Assembly (NCBI RefSeq): GCF_016937515.1
Contig: NZ_JAFHKM010000002.1
Coordinates: 1,545,001 to 1,609,000, forward strand
Source: Cohnella algarum
GTDB taxonomy: Bacteria > Bacillota > Bacilli > Paenibacillales > Paenibacillaceae
DNA length: 64,000 nucleotides
Direction of reading: 5' to 3'
Made by a program: the position numbers and the translations under genes. Under the pieces are notes generated by a model. It ran no database searches and had not been told where the DNA came from. It worked only from the letters and a program-made list of their open reading frames with translations. Every line of letters begins with the position of its first letter. The first letter of the stretch is position 1. Shown here in pieces: positions 56,428-64,000 of the stretch.

Positions 56428-57806
56428 GAGCGATTCACCTCTTTCATCGCTCGCGAAAGCGCAGCGCCTTGCGCTTCGCGGGTCTGCCGTTTCTGTTCTT
56501 CCACCAATAATTCCACATAGTTGAGGCCCGTCTTCGGCGGTTGCATGACGGCCTTCGGTTCATCCTGCTTCGGCCGGTTTTTCGGATCGCGGAGCTTCAT
56601 TGGCTTCGCGTCTTCATAGCGCTGGCCGTCCTTCCACACCTGGATGACGGACAGGTCGTGCGGATCGAATCGCACCTGAATCTTCGAGCCGGCAAGCTCT
56701 GTCTGGACCTCGAATATCGTGCCCAGCAGCGAGATGCATCCCGTTTTGTCCACTTTGCGGGATTCCTCCAGCAAGAATACTTCTATGAGTTCATGCGGCG
56801 GCAACATGCGAATCGGGTGGTCGTCTTTTTGGTATCGGTCGACTGGGCGCTGCTTAAAGCTGTTGTGGACTTTCTGGTGGTAAGCAATCTCAAGCCACGC
56901 CGAGAAGAATCGATTCAAATCGTTAAGCGTCTGGATCTTCCCTTGTTCAATCAGGTCGTATGCCTCCGGCACAAAGCTCTGGTCGACAAATCGGAAGAAC
57001 TTTTCTTGCTTCCCGCGTCCCATAGGACGTCCGGGGCGAGTATGCTTAAGCTCTGCCCCCAGTCGCCCGCAAATCCGCTCAAAATGGTGTGAAGAATAGA
57101 TGGCGCCGTTATCGACATAGATCATTTCCGGCACTCCGTTCTTTAAAATCGCCTTCTTCAGGCAATCCTCCAGCCGGGCCACACGTTCCTCGAAATAGAA
57201 CTGGCCATGCACAACGAAGCGAGAGTAATCGTCAATGAAAATAACCAGATAGGCCATGACCTTCTTGCCGGGCTTGTCCGGATGCGGAAGGTAAAGGGTA
57301 TGCTGCACATCGCCTTGCCACATGCTATTTCGGTGCGTGGCTTCAAACCGGCGAAAGTGGCTCCACCCCGTATTCAGTAACGCTTTGCGCGTGACGCCGC
57401 GGCGGCGAAGCTGCTTGCTAAGCGTGCTTTCTTTCAGGGTGCCGGGGGCCACGAATGCCGCCAGTTCCAGAATCGCAATAATCTGCCTGACGCTTCGGCC
57501 GGGTTGCTCCTGCTTTAAGGCAATCGCTTTGGCAAGCACATCCTCGGGGATTTCCCTGGTCGTGAGTTTGTCTGCTCGGACGGAGGGCAACAGCGCCTCC
57601 CATCCGCCTTCGCGATACGCTTTTAAATATCGCTCAAGCGTTCGTAGACTAATTCTCCTTCGCTGTCCCGACGACGTTTCATACTCATGGCTTACAATTT
57701 CGCGCATCAACGCCATCTGTTCTCCGGGATCCAATTTGCGGCTAACCAGTGATGCAATTAAGCCATAACGGAAGTTGGCTTCTTGCTGCCTTGCTTGCTC
57801 ATCCAT
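56424..57806 (-). CDS. DDE transposase of transposon 2 (Mu/TnsB-like)
   Basis: 460 aa. Helix-turn-helix region (RRRISLRTLERYLKAYREGG), core Asp in MWQGDVQHTLYLP, Asp in MIYVDNGAIYSS and Glu in MGRGKQEKFFRFVDQ (the usual GKVER is replaced by GKQEK). A C-terminal barrel and a basic tail follow. It overlaps the ATPase start by 4 bp. Open throughout. Confidence 0.9.
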   Translation of the reverse strand: MDEQARQQEANFRYGLIASLVSRKLDPGEQMALMREIVSHEYETSSGQRRRISLRTLERYLKAYREGGWEALLPSVRADKLTTREIPEDVLAKAIALKQEQPGRSVRQIIAILELAAFVAPGTLKESTLSKQLRRRGVTRKALLNTGWSHFRRFEATHRNSMWQGDVQHTLYLPHPDKPGKKVMAYLVIFIDDYSRFVVHGQFYFEERVARLEDCLKKAILKNGVPEMIYVDNGAIYSSHHFERICGRLGAELKHTRPGRPMGRGKQEKFFRFVDQSFVPEAYDLIEQGKIQTLNDLNRFFSAWLEIAYHQKVHNSFKQRPVDRYQKDDHPIRMLPPHELIEVFLLEESRKVDKTGCISLLGTIFEVQTELAGSKIQVRFDPHDLSVIQVWKDGQRYEDAKPMKLRDPKNRPKQDEPKAVMQPPKTGLNYVELLVEEQKRQTREAQGAALSRAMKEVNRS

Positions 57807-57978
57807 GCTAAATCTCCTCTCCCTGTGGTCTATGAGAGTATCGCATAGACGCTAGAAGCCAGGGAGGGCGCATATTTTGTGGGATCAGGAGGGCAACTTG
57901 CCGTCCAGGCGATTTTTAAAGCAATTTTGGAGGCGATTTTCGTTTGCCTTGCTCCTTGGCGGTGGATGCTGAAGGGAT

Positions 57979-58581
57979 TTATAAGCGTGATGCTACAGGT
58001 AACCTCGCATTTAGAAACGTCCAATAGCCCCGTCTGGATGCGCCAGCGGGGATGAATCGGGGTAACAGTTTGTCCAGCCAATCCAATGTATCCATTGGCG
58101 TTGGGTTCATCATGGTGGGGTAAAGGTGGAGCATATCCGTGTCGTCCCCCTGGGCTACGAGTTTCCCAGCAACCCATAGTGCTGCATCCGCTGCGCGGCG
58201 CAGATGTCTTGCCCACCAGCGTTTCAACGTACGGCGGCTATAACGCACGGCAGGAGTTGTTGTGCTTTCTGTCGTCTGCCGCCAAGAGAATCCCTTGTGC
58301 TTGCGCTTTAATGCCGCTTCTCGCACCCAAGTCGCATACCGGGCCCATGGAATCAGGAACTCCGGCAGGAGGGAGATTGTTATTCTACAGGTAGGACAAT
58401 ATCGACGGTAGATCGGGATCTGGATGACCTCATGCTTCGTCACAATTCCTCGCCAATAACGACCGTGTTTATGGAGAAGCCGACCGCAGTTTTCACAGCA
58501 GAGCTGGACGTCAGGAGATTGATTTCCGAATGTGCGTAAATAAGCCTTGCAAGAAAGGCCGAAATAAAGTATTTTTGACAT
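57979..58581 (-). CDS. DUF6431-type zinc-ribbon protein of transposon 2
   Basis: 200 aa. Two Cys pairs (LCCENCGRLLHKHGRYW and YRRYCPTCRITISL) form a zinc ribbon, followed by a helical, basic region (WVREAALKRKHKGFSWRQ). It is an evident relative of the gene at 52187 and occupies the same first position in the operon. A 10-bp inverted repeat AATGCTCCCG/CGGGAGCATT (58591-58629) lies just upstream and could control expression. Confidence 0.7.
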   Translation of the reverse strand: MSKILYFGLSCKAYLRTFGNQSPDVQLCCENCGRLLHKHGRYWRGIVTKHEVIQIPIYRRYCPTCRITISLLPEFLIPWARYATWVREAALKRKHKGFSWRQTTESTTTPAVRYSRRTLKRWWARHLRRAADAALWVAGKLVAQGDDTDMLHLYPTMMNPTPMDTLDWLDKLLPRFIPAGASRRGYWTFLNARLPVASRL

Positions 58582-58641
58582 GATGAAGTGAATGCTCCCG
58601 GGGATCCTCGCCAAAGGTTCGGGAGCATTTTCCTTTTTAAT

Positions 58642-58693
58642 CGACAATAGCCTAATCCACCGTCATTGTACAGAAGGGATTAGGCTATTGTCG
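58642..58693. repeat. 17-bp perfect inverted repeat at the right end of transposon 2
   Basis: CGACAATAGCCTAATCC (58642-58658) and GGATTAGGCTATTGTCG (58677-58693) are exact inverted copies 18 bp apart. The inner copy is the transposon's own end region; the outer one lies beyond its terminal repeat. Confidence 0.85.
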
Positions 58694-58736
58694 GCTGTTT
58701 ATTCGGTTTGGCTCCGCCACACCGAATGGCGAATTC

Positions 58737-59756
58737 ATGCCTTTTTCCCGCCATAAAGTCAGGCGGCGAACAATTTTTGACCCTCAGTTATATTTCCCAA
58801 GAACAGAGCGAGGGAAACTAAGGGAGTGGTCTTATTTTCCATCAGATATTGACACGACAATTATTTCCAATGAATCGTGGTGGCAGAAAGTTGTTCGAGA
58901 TATTGTAGTTACTTGTCAAAGGATCAACTGTCACTCAGCTTGTTCTCCAGTGTTTGCTCCTAGGTCATATACCAACGATTATTACTCTATGATGATCAAT
59001 ATTGGAAATTACTTTGCTGGTGAAATTAATAAAATAAATGTAACTCCGCTCCAAACAGTTTTAGTAAGTCTAAATGATTTATCATCTGAACAGAGATCGC
59101 AATATATTGCATCAGTTGTTAGTCAAACAATTGCAGAACGAGTTTATTTAGTCTTTGTAAGTGATGTTGTTCCACGTAGAGAGTTTACGAATGCTGATGA
59201 GCTAAAGAATGCAATGAAGCTGATAAGTATTTTGGAGGATTCTGGAATAGAAATCCTCGTTGGTTTCTGTTCATCTGATTTTGTTCTTTGGAAGGCAGCC
59301 GGAGCTACATCGTGCGCTACTGGGAAGTTTTTCAACTTACGAAGATTTACAAGTTCTAGATTTGATGAACCAACCGCGGGCGGAGGACAGTTGCCCTACT
59401 GGTTTGAAGAAAACTTAATGGCATTCCTGCGAGAATCGGATGTTATTCGTATTCAAAGAAGTAACTTAATAAGCGAGGTAAGCCAAAACAACCCTTTTTC
59501 TCAATTGATTTTAGAGCATATGAGGATGTCGCCGGGAACGGCATGGTTAAGTCTAAGTTGGAGACAGTATATGTATGCTTTTGCTGATCTTGAAAATCGA
59601 ATAGACCTGGGTAAAGTTGTGGTTAGCAAGCTGTTGAAACAAGCAGAGGACAATTGGTTAGAGTTGGAAGATAAAAACATACTTTTGGAAGAGGCTAGGA
59701 ATAATGGAGAATGGATAAGATTGTGGAGACGAGCTTTGTCTGAATATTCGCAGTAG
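58737..59756 (+). pseudogene. C-terminal part of an unrecognised AT-rich protein (third gene of the rlmH-adjacent operon)
   Basis: The open frame covers 339 codons, but the believable protein begins at TIFDPQLYFPRTERG (about 58770). Before that the residues look like foreign, mobile-element-derived sequence. Conserved-looking blocks include EWSYFPSDIDTT, SYTNDYYSMM, VYLVFVSDVVPRREF, CATGKFFNLRRFTSSR and LSLSWRQYMYAF. I cannot name the family; alternating strands and helices suggest an alpha/beta barrel-like enzyme. The matching N-terminal piece is at 61451-61618 on the other strand, so this gene was split and inverted. Confidence 0.65.
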
Positions 59757-59817
59757 CAAGCTTAAGGTCTTGACTAAAATTGATAGTGGAAGCTAGAACT
59801 CGAACAAGGAACGTAGT

Positions 59818-59847
59818 AAAGCATGTCTCGTGTCGAGGACATGCTTT
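59818..59847 (+). terminator. Terminator-like hairpin after the split gene
   Basis: AAAGCATGTC at 59818-59827 pairs with GACATGCTTT at 59838-59847, about 60 bp after the stop codon. It was probably the end of the original operon. The remaining bases up to the IS256 at 59917 show no gene. Confidence 0.6.
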
Positions 59848-59916
59848 AGATATTCGCTTATGTCCAGAGAAGTCTCTAGCTAATTACAAGTTGGTCGCTA
59901 TTTAGGCGCAACGTGA

Positions 59917-61274
59917 GGGTCTGTCAATAATTTTGTGTAAACTCTTTTATAGGCATCTCTCCGAAGGGGAGATTAGCCTCCTCAAGGTAAGTGCTGGCCG
60001 ATCCGGTCCGGAAAGAAGACGGAGAGCTGCAGGAGCATCTGTCCCCAGTTTTGAACACGACCGGTCCATTTGCGGGTGACGTCCATCGTGACTAAGTACA
60101 GCATTTTCAGTAGCGCCTCGTCGCTTGGGAAGATGCTTTTCCCTTTGGTGACTTTTCGCAATTGGCGATGATAGCTCTCAATCATGTTCGTCGTGTAGAT
60201 GAGCTTACGAAGCTCAGGCGGATACTTGAAGAAGGTGGCGAGTTCGTCCCAATTGCTGCGCCATGAGCGGACAATAAGGGGATACTTGGCGCCCCACGTC
60301 TCCTCAAAGCGGTCGAGTTCCAGCAGAGCCATTTCCTCCGTAGCAGCCTTGTAGATGGGCTTCAGATCGGCCGTCACCTTCTTCAGATCCTTGTAGGAGA
60401 CGTAGCGCGTGGAGTTGCGGATCTGGTGGATGATGCACTTCTGAATCTCCGTCTTCGGATAACAGGCAGAGATCGCCTGGGAGAAGCCCGTGAGGTTGTC
60501 GACACAGGTGATAAGGATGTCCTGAACGCCGCGATTCTTAAGATCGTTCAAGACGCTCAGCCAGAACTTCGCGGACTCGTTCTCGCCGATCCACATGCCC
60601 AGCACGTCCTTGTTGCCGTCCATGTCGATCCCAATGACCATGTAGGCAGCTTTGTTCACGATCGCCCCGTCTTGCTTCACCTTGAAGTGGATGGCGTCCA
60701 GGAAGACGACCGCGTATACGCCCTGCAACGGCCGATTCTGCCACTCTTTGATGAGCGGAATGATCTTATTCGTGACATTGGAAATAAAGGTTGGCGAGAC
60801 CTCCAAACCATAGAGATTCTGCAGATGGTCCTGGATCTCCCGCGTGCTGACGCCTTTGGCGTACAGGGCGACGATCTGATCCTCGATCCCCGTCACGTTG
60901 GACTGATGCTTCTTCACCACGAGCGGCTCGAACTCGCCCAGGCGATCCCGTGGCACGGCAATCTCCTGGTCGCCGTACTCGCTAGTGACGATTTTCTTGC
61001 TCTTACCGTTGCGACTGTTCTTCGTCTGCTTGTTCTGCACGTCATGCTTGCTATAGCCCAGGTGCGTATCCATTTCGGCCTCTAGCATTTCTTGCAGCGT
61101 TTCGGCAAACAGGTCCTTTAGCGCATTCTGCGCATCCTGTGCGGTGACCAGATTATTCTCCTTGATGAAACTCCGCAGCTGCTCTTTCGTCCATAATCCC
61201 ATGTGTGCTCCCCAACCTCTCCATGATTTCATTTTAGTAGGTTTGAGAGTTTACACAAAGTATTTTACAGACTC
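59917..61274 (-). mobile_element. IS256-family insertion sequence, copy 2 (1358 bp, inverted)
   Basis: Same length and ends as copy 1, opposite orientation. Flanks are CAACGTGA (59909-59916) and TCGCGATA (61275-61282), so there is no duplication. Its right side cuts an IS110 gene. Loss of one flank by deletion or recombination is the simplest reading. Confidence 0.93.
59982..61202 (-). CDS. IS256 family transposase (copy 2)
   Basis: 406 aa, identical to the transposase at 54160 (VVFLDAIHFKVKQDG; ITCVDNLTGFSQAI; TNMIESYHRQLRKVTK). Complete. Confidence 0.95.
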   Translation of the reverse strand: MGLWTKEQLRSFIKENNLVTAQDAQNALKDLFAETLQEMLEAEMDTHLGYSKHDVQNKQTKNSRNGKSKKIVTSEYGDQEIAVPRDRLGEFEPLVVKKHQSNVTGIEDQIVALYAKGVSTREIQDHLQNLYGLEVSPTFISNVTNKIIPLIKEWQNRPLQGVYAVVFLDAIHFKVKQDGAIVNKAAYMVIGIDMDGNKDVLGMWIGENESAKFWLSVLNDLKNRGVQDILITCVDNLTGFSQAISACYPKTEIQKCIIHQIRNSTRYVSYKDLKKVTADLKPIYKAATEEMALLELDRFEETWGAKYPLIVRSWRSNWDELATFFKYPPELRKLIYTTNMIESYHRQLRKVTKGKSIFPSDEALLKMLYLVTMDVTRKWTGRVQNWGQMLLQLSVFFPDRIGQHLP

Positions 61275-61450
61275 TCGCGATATCCGTCCCGATGACCAAT
61301 GTTGTTTCAGAAATTCTCGAAATCCGTTGATTTTGCTTGCTCGATTGGTTAAACTTCATAGTGAGCGTCCTCCTCTTAATTAGGGCAGTGAATGTGCACC
61401 ATTCCGAGACCCAGCATACAGGAGGCGCTTTTTGTTTTGCAAACCGCATT
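61275..61450 (-). pseudogene. IS110 family transposase remnant (N-terminus)
   Basis: From the ATG at 61359 the minus strand encodes about 28 residues (MKFNQSSKQNQRISRISETT, LVIGTDIA) typical of IS110 transposase N-termini, including the first Asp of the DEDD site. It is cut at 61274 by IS256 copy 2. The stretch 61360-61450 should be the left end of that IS110. The rest of the element is not on the other side of IS256. Confidence 0.65.
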
Positions 61451-61618
61451 TTAATTCATTACAGGAATGGCTCCTTTTTGCCTCATTCCTACCACTTGAG
61501 CAATAACTTTTTCCTCGTTGTAGTTAACCGGACTAAGAACTGCTCCTTTATATTGATTCAGATTTTGATCTGATACAAGATTAATCGTGTCATGTCCCAT
61601 CTGATGATAGCTACCCAT
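61451..61618 (-). pseudogene. N-terminal part of the unrecognised third operon gene
   Basis: From the ATG at 61618 (AGGGGGA upstream, overlapping the kinase stop) the frame encodes 55 residues (MGSYHQMGHDTINLVSDQ, YKGAVLSPVNYNEEKV, VVGMRQKGA), then breaks into IS110 sequence. It lies 12 nt after the kinase gene, the same gap as between nuclease and kinase, so the three formed one operon. The fragment at 58770 supplies the missing part (RQKGA to TIFDPQLY). Confidence 0.55.
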
Positions 61619-61630
61619 ACATAAATCCCC

Positions 61631-62479
61631 CTATACTTTGTATAAGTTCCAAGCATCCTTCAGTTGTTTCGGTGTTCTATATCTACCAATCGGCCAAGGG
61701 GAGACCATTTTGAATAATACGTCTAGCTTACATTCTCGGCAAAAGTGTTCAAATTCTGTACTAAAATTGCTACGTCTTATTATTCTATTAACAACATCAC
61801 CTGGATCATCTCCGATAAAACCGTAAGGATGCATACCTAACAAAGATAACGAAAAAGTAATGCCTAGGGAAAATTGATCGGACCTCCAGTCAATTAGTTC
61901 TTTTTGATTGTTAAGTTGTTCTGGAGATGAAAAATATGGTGAACCTGGACCTTGCATCAGCCAAGTTTGAGTTAATGACTCGCTGTTCAAATCCCTGACT
62001 AAACCAAAATCAACAATGACGGGGGTTAAACCATCTTCCCTGAACATAATATTATCAGGTTTTATGTCCCTATGTACTAAGCCATGAGACGAAATATGAG
62101 AAAGTGCGTCGATTAATGAATTACCTATAAGATAGAACTCGCTAATATTCATGGTTCTGAGCTTTAATTTTTCTGTCAATGTGCCGCCTAGCAGAAACTC
62201 TTCAAGTAAATATAAATAATTCTGACCTTTGTACTCGTATTTAGTAACCTGAATAAGCTTCCCTATGTTGGGATGATTACAAACAAGCATTGCATCTATT
62301 TCTCGTTTCGTTCTCTCGCTTATTTTACCAGATTTGAAAACCTTTAAAGCAATGTTAAATCCATGCTGATTAATGACATGGTATGTCTCCTTAAATGTTC
62401 CCTCCCCGCTGCCACCAATAAAATCTAAATTTAACTCATCACATATAGCCCGAGCGACATCCTCCAGAACAGTCGACAT
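61631..62479 (-). CDS. Hanks-type Ser/Thr protein kinase, soluble
   Basis: 282 aa, a kinase domain alone. Gly-rich loop GGSGEGTFKET (residue 22 on), the ATP Lys in IALKVFKSG, catalytic loop LVHRDIKPDNIMF (near 135), DFGLVRDL, and a truncated APE-type SPEQLNN. All catalytic residues are present. There is no membrane helix or PASTA domain, unlike the housekeeping PrkC. AGGGGGA precedes the ATG. It is AT-rich and sits in the middle of a three-gene operon. A signalling role in a defence module is inference. Confidence 0.88.
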   Translation of the reverse strand: MSTVLEDVARAICDELNLDFIGGSGEGTFKETYHVINQHGFNIALKVFKSGKISERTKREIDAMLVCNHPNIGKLIQVTKYEYKGQNYLYLLEEFLLGGTLTEKLKLRTMNISEFYLIGNSLIDALSHISSHGLVHRDIKPDNIMFREDGLTPVIVDFGLVRDLNSESLTQTWLMQGPGSPYFSSPEQLNNQKELIDWRSDQFSLGITFSLSLLGMHPYGFIGDDPGDVVNRIIRRSNFSTEFEHFCRECKLDVLFKMVSPWPIGRYRTPKQLKDAWNLYKV

Positions 62480-62491
62480 AAGATCGTCCCC

Positions 62492-62920
62492 CTAGCATTG
62501 AACAAACTCTAATGCTCTCTCCCTAAGCCATGGTTGCAGTGGTTCAGAGTCACTTGCATCCTGAACAATACTTATACCCTGATCCGTAATACAGCACAGA
62601 CCAACACCTCTCTTACTGAACTCTAAATTATGCTTAACAGCGTTATCCACTTCCGTTTCAGGGAGAAGCACATATGATAAGTCGGCAAAACACTGATTGC
62701 GATAAGCTTGCTGTAATGCTTGTTTCCATTTAATGAGCTTGGCCTCAATTGCAATAACTTTTCCGTTTGTAGAGACAGCAACGATGTCTGTTCTTCCTCG
62801 CTGGTAATCAAATTCCGTTGCACACTTGACTTCACCCCACGGTGAGATATTAGTATGTAGTTGACTCACAAAACTTAGTACCAAAGTTTTTTCATCTGAA
62901 AACACCCTATGTTCCCCCAT
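62492..62920 (-). CDS. Small PD-(D/E)XK-like nuclease
   Basis: 142 aa. GRTDIVAVSTNGKVIAIEAK (about residues 37-56) carries the D...EAK catalytic pattern of the PD-(D/E)XK superfamily, with a helix QALQQAYRNQCFADLSYVLL behind it as in restriction-like nucleases. An N-terminal helical part may bind DNA or a partner. It is the first gene of the operon, 12 nt ahead of the kinase. The target (DNA or RNA) is unknown. Confidence 0.7.
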   Translation of the reverse strand: MGEHRVFSDEKTLVLSFVSQLHTNISPWGEVKCATEFDYQRGRTDIVAVSTNGKVIAIEAKLIKWKQALQQAYRNQCFADLSYVLLPETEVDNAVKHNLEFSKRGVGLCCITDQGISIVQDASDSEPLQPWLRERALEFVQC

Positions 62921-62969
62921 TCAATTGCAATTCATGTTGGTTCGTGCCTCAAGACATCTGATACCCCTA

Positions 62970-62998
62970 ATTTTACCATATAAATTATGGTTACTGAA
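62970..62998 (-). promoter_or_regulatory. Probable promoter of the nuclease-kinase operon
   Basis: On the minus strand TTCAGT (62998-62993) and TAAAAT (62975-62970) are 17 bp apart, with TGG directly before the -10 box. It lies in the 93-bp AT-rich gap between rlmH and the nuclease gene. Confidence 0.5.
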
Positions 62999-63013
62999 TA
63001 AAAATCGTTGCCG

Positions 63014-63493
63014 TTATTTATGATACGGTTCCCCCCGATTAATCCGAAACGCCCGATACACCTGCTCCACCAGGATCAGCCTCATCAGTTGGTGCGGGTA
63101 GGTGAGACGGCCGAAGGAAAGCTTCTTGTCGGCGCGCTTTAAGACGGCGTCGGACAGGCCGAGGGAGCCGCCGATGACGAAGGCGACGTGGCTGGAGCCG
63201 TAGGTGGCGAGTTTGTCGAGATGGGAAGCGAGGTCTTCGGACGACCAGAGCTCGCCGCCGATGGCGAGGGCGATGACGTGCGCGTCGTCCTTCAATTGCA
63301 AAAGGATGCGCTCGCCCTCTTTGTCCTTGACCTGGCGTTCTTCGGCGGGGCTGAGGATTTCGGGGGCTTTTTCGTCGGGGACTTCGGTTAGGGTGATGCG
63401 GGCGTAGGGGCCGAGGCGCTTGACGTATTCGGCGATGCCCTGGACGAGGTATTTTTCCTTCAGCTTGCCGACGGAGACGATCTGGATATGCAA
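63014..63493 (-). CDS. rlmH: 23S rRNA pseudouridine-1915 N3-methyltransferase
   Basis: 159 aa, the usual length. It starts at TTG (63493) 10 nt after AAAGGAAG; the in-frame ATG at 63697 would add a non-homologous extension. SPOUT motifs: [30 protein letters not shown] and the C-terminal knot [20 protein letters not shown] ending NRGEPYHK. It methylates pseudouridine 1915 in helix 69 of 23S rRNA. The last codons (CCGTATCATAAATAA) correspond to the SCC attachment core in staphylococcal rlmH (orfX). Foreign DNA starts right behind it. Confidence 0.95.
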   Translation of the reverse strand: MHIQIVSVGKLKEKYLVQGIAEYVKRLGPYARITLTEVPDEKAPEILSPAEERQVKDKEGERILLQLKDDAHVIALAIGGELWSSEDLASHLDKLATYGSSHVAFVIGGSLGLSDAVLKRADKKLSFGRLTYPHQLMRLILVEQVYRAFRINRGEPYHK

Positions 63494-63674
63494 AAAGGGT
63501 TCTTCCTTTCCGGCCAAGCCGCGCGGCGGCCCGGGTTCTGAGTGAAGGGGATATCGCGATAAAGCGAAAAAAAGGGAACGATGACGCACCGGCCCCGAAG
63601 ACCGCGCACCCCGCGATTCCTCCTCCCGGGACGCGGCCATCGTTCCCTTTCCGAAATCCGGCATCTCCGGACGG
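63494..63674. other. Gap between topB and rlmH
   Basis: 181 bp. An open frame upstream of rlmH runs through it but has no homology I recognise. I see no convincing promoter. Confidence 0.3.
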
Positions 63675-64000
63675 TCAAGCTTCCAGCGCCAGCTCACCCG
63701 TGCCCGGATTGACCAATAAAATGCGAGCCTCGTACGCTTCGCCAGCGCCGTTCTTGAATTTAAGTTTGCCCGTTTTGCCCTTTTCGATCAGGCTGCGGAC
63801 CATGGCGTCGGTGAGGCTGCGGCCGAAGCTCATCTTCCAGATGACGAAGGAGCAGCCGGTTTTGTAGTGGCTGCAGCCGTAGCCTTTGCGGCCCATGAAG
63901 ATTTGGCCGCCGCAGCCCGGGCGCGGGCACGCGCCGATGACGGCGGGCGCGGCAGGGGCGGCGGACGGCGCGGGGGCCGCGGCTGTCGCGACCGCGCTGC
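63675..64000 (-). CDS. topB: DNA topoisomerase III, C-terminal part (cut by window edge)
   Basis: The frame enters from the right edge and ends at 63675. An Ala/Pro-rich linker ([15 protein letters not shown]) is followed by a C-terminal zinc ribbon-type repeat: [17 protein letters not shown] and [16 protein letters not shown], then [16 protein letters not shown]. This is the tail found on many Bacillales topoisomerase III proteins. The catalytic part lies outside the window, so the assignment rests on the tail alone. Confidence 0.7.
   Translation of the reverse strand, partial: SAVATAAAPAPSAAPAAPAVIGACPRPGCGGQIFMGRKGYGCSHYKTGCSFVIWKMSFGRSLTDAMVRSLIEKGKTGKLKFKNGAGEAYEARILLVNPGTGELALEA

Larger units (their letters stand above)
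53908..58665 (-). mobile_element. Transposon 2 (DUF6431 - DDE transposase - AAA ATPase - DUF5348), decayed
   Basis: Inverted ends TGACGGTAGATTCGG (53908-53922) and, inverted from 58665, TGACGGTGGATTAGG agree at 13 of 15 positions. No target duplication is seen. Gene order matches transposon 1, with an extra DUF5348 gene at the end, but the proteins are clearly diverged. The ATPase has a frameshift and the DUF5348 gene holds an IS256. Without that IS the element is about 3.4 kb. Confidence 0.7.

Noticed and set aside
60426..61085. Plus-strand ORF in IS256 copy 2 (and its twin at 54277-54936)
   Set aside because: Antisense shadow of the transposase, identical in both copies because the IS copies are identical.
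63494..63697. N-terminal extension of RlmH to the ATG at 63697
   Set aside because: The added 68 residues are unlike RlmH, and the TTG at 63493 with AAAGGAAG gives the family length of 159.

Overview
The window looks like a chromosomal segment from a high-GC member of the Paenibacillaceae (Paenibacillus/Cohnella type). The evidence is GC-rich coding DNA with strong AGGAGG ribosome binding sites, several TTG/GTG starts, YesM/YesN-type two-component pairs with large AraC response regulators, an LplABC-type sugar ABC transporter, large modular secreted glycanases, HelD, a SleB-type hydrolase, and rlmH/topB at the right edge. No tRNA or rRNA gene was seen.

Left part (1-28.6 kb) is ordinary chromosome. 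It starts with a response regulator/histidine kinase pair divergent from a secreted GH87 alpha-1,3-glucanase. HelD follows, then a probable small RNA with its own promoter and terminator, intergenic repeat clusters, a Nudix hydrolase and a YkgJ protein. Next come a signal-less GH16 enzyme, an LplB-LplC-LplA importer, a second kinase/regulator pair and a secreted GH16 beta-1,3-glucanase with a CBM56-like module. Together these suggest attack on fungal alpha- and beta-1,3-glucans under two sensor systems. Further on lie a SleB-like hydrolase, a kinase-response regulator fusion protein, a two-gene ABC exporter, a DUF4097 lipoprotein and a PAS/MCP-type signalling protein.

Middle part (28.7-43 kb): a class C-like group II intron sits just behind the terminator of an AraC gene, and its reverse transcriptase is split by an IS1380 copy. 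Then come an ECF sigma factor, a DUF4386/AraC divergent pair, a GNAT enzyme, three short-chain dehydrogenases (with MerR- or TetR-type control regions), a frameshifted MFS transporter, a DinB protein and remnants of SRPBCC and aldo/keto reductase genes.

Right part (43-63 kb) is a mosaic of mobile DNA inserted into AT-rich foreign genes. It holds an FtsX pseudogene, ISAzo13, a truncated large serine recombinase, IS4, a second identical IS1380, two diverged transposons of the type DUF6431 - DDE transposase - AAA ATPase, two identical IS256 copies and an IS110 remnant. Matching target duplications let four broken genes be rebuilt on paper: the intron reverse transcriptase, a 48-aa membrane peptide, a 321-aa lipoprotein and a DUF5348 protein. 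Next to rlmH lies an AT-rich operon of a small PD-(D/E)XK-like nuclease, a Hanks-type kinase and an unrecognised protein that has been split and partly inverted. This is the best candidate for an undescribed (possibly defence) system, and its position at the 3' end of rlmH resembles the SCC integration site of staphylococci. The window closes with rlmH and the C-terminus of a topoisomerase III.
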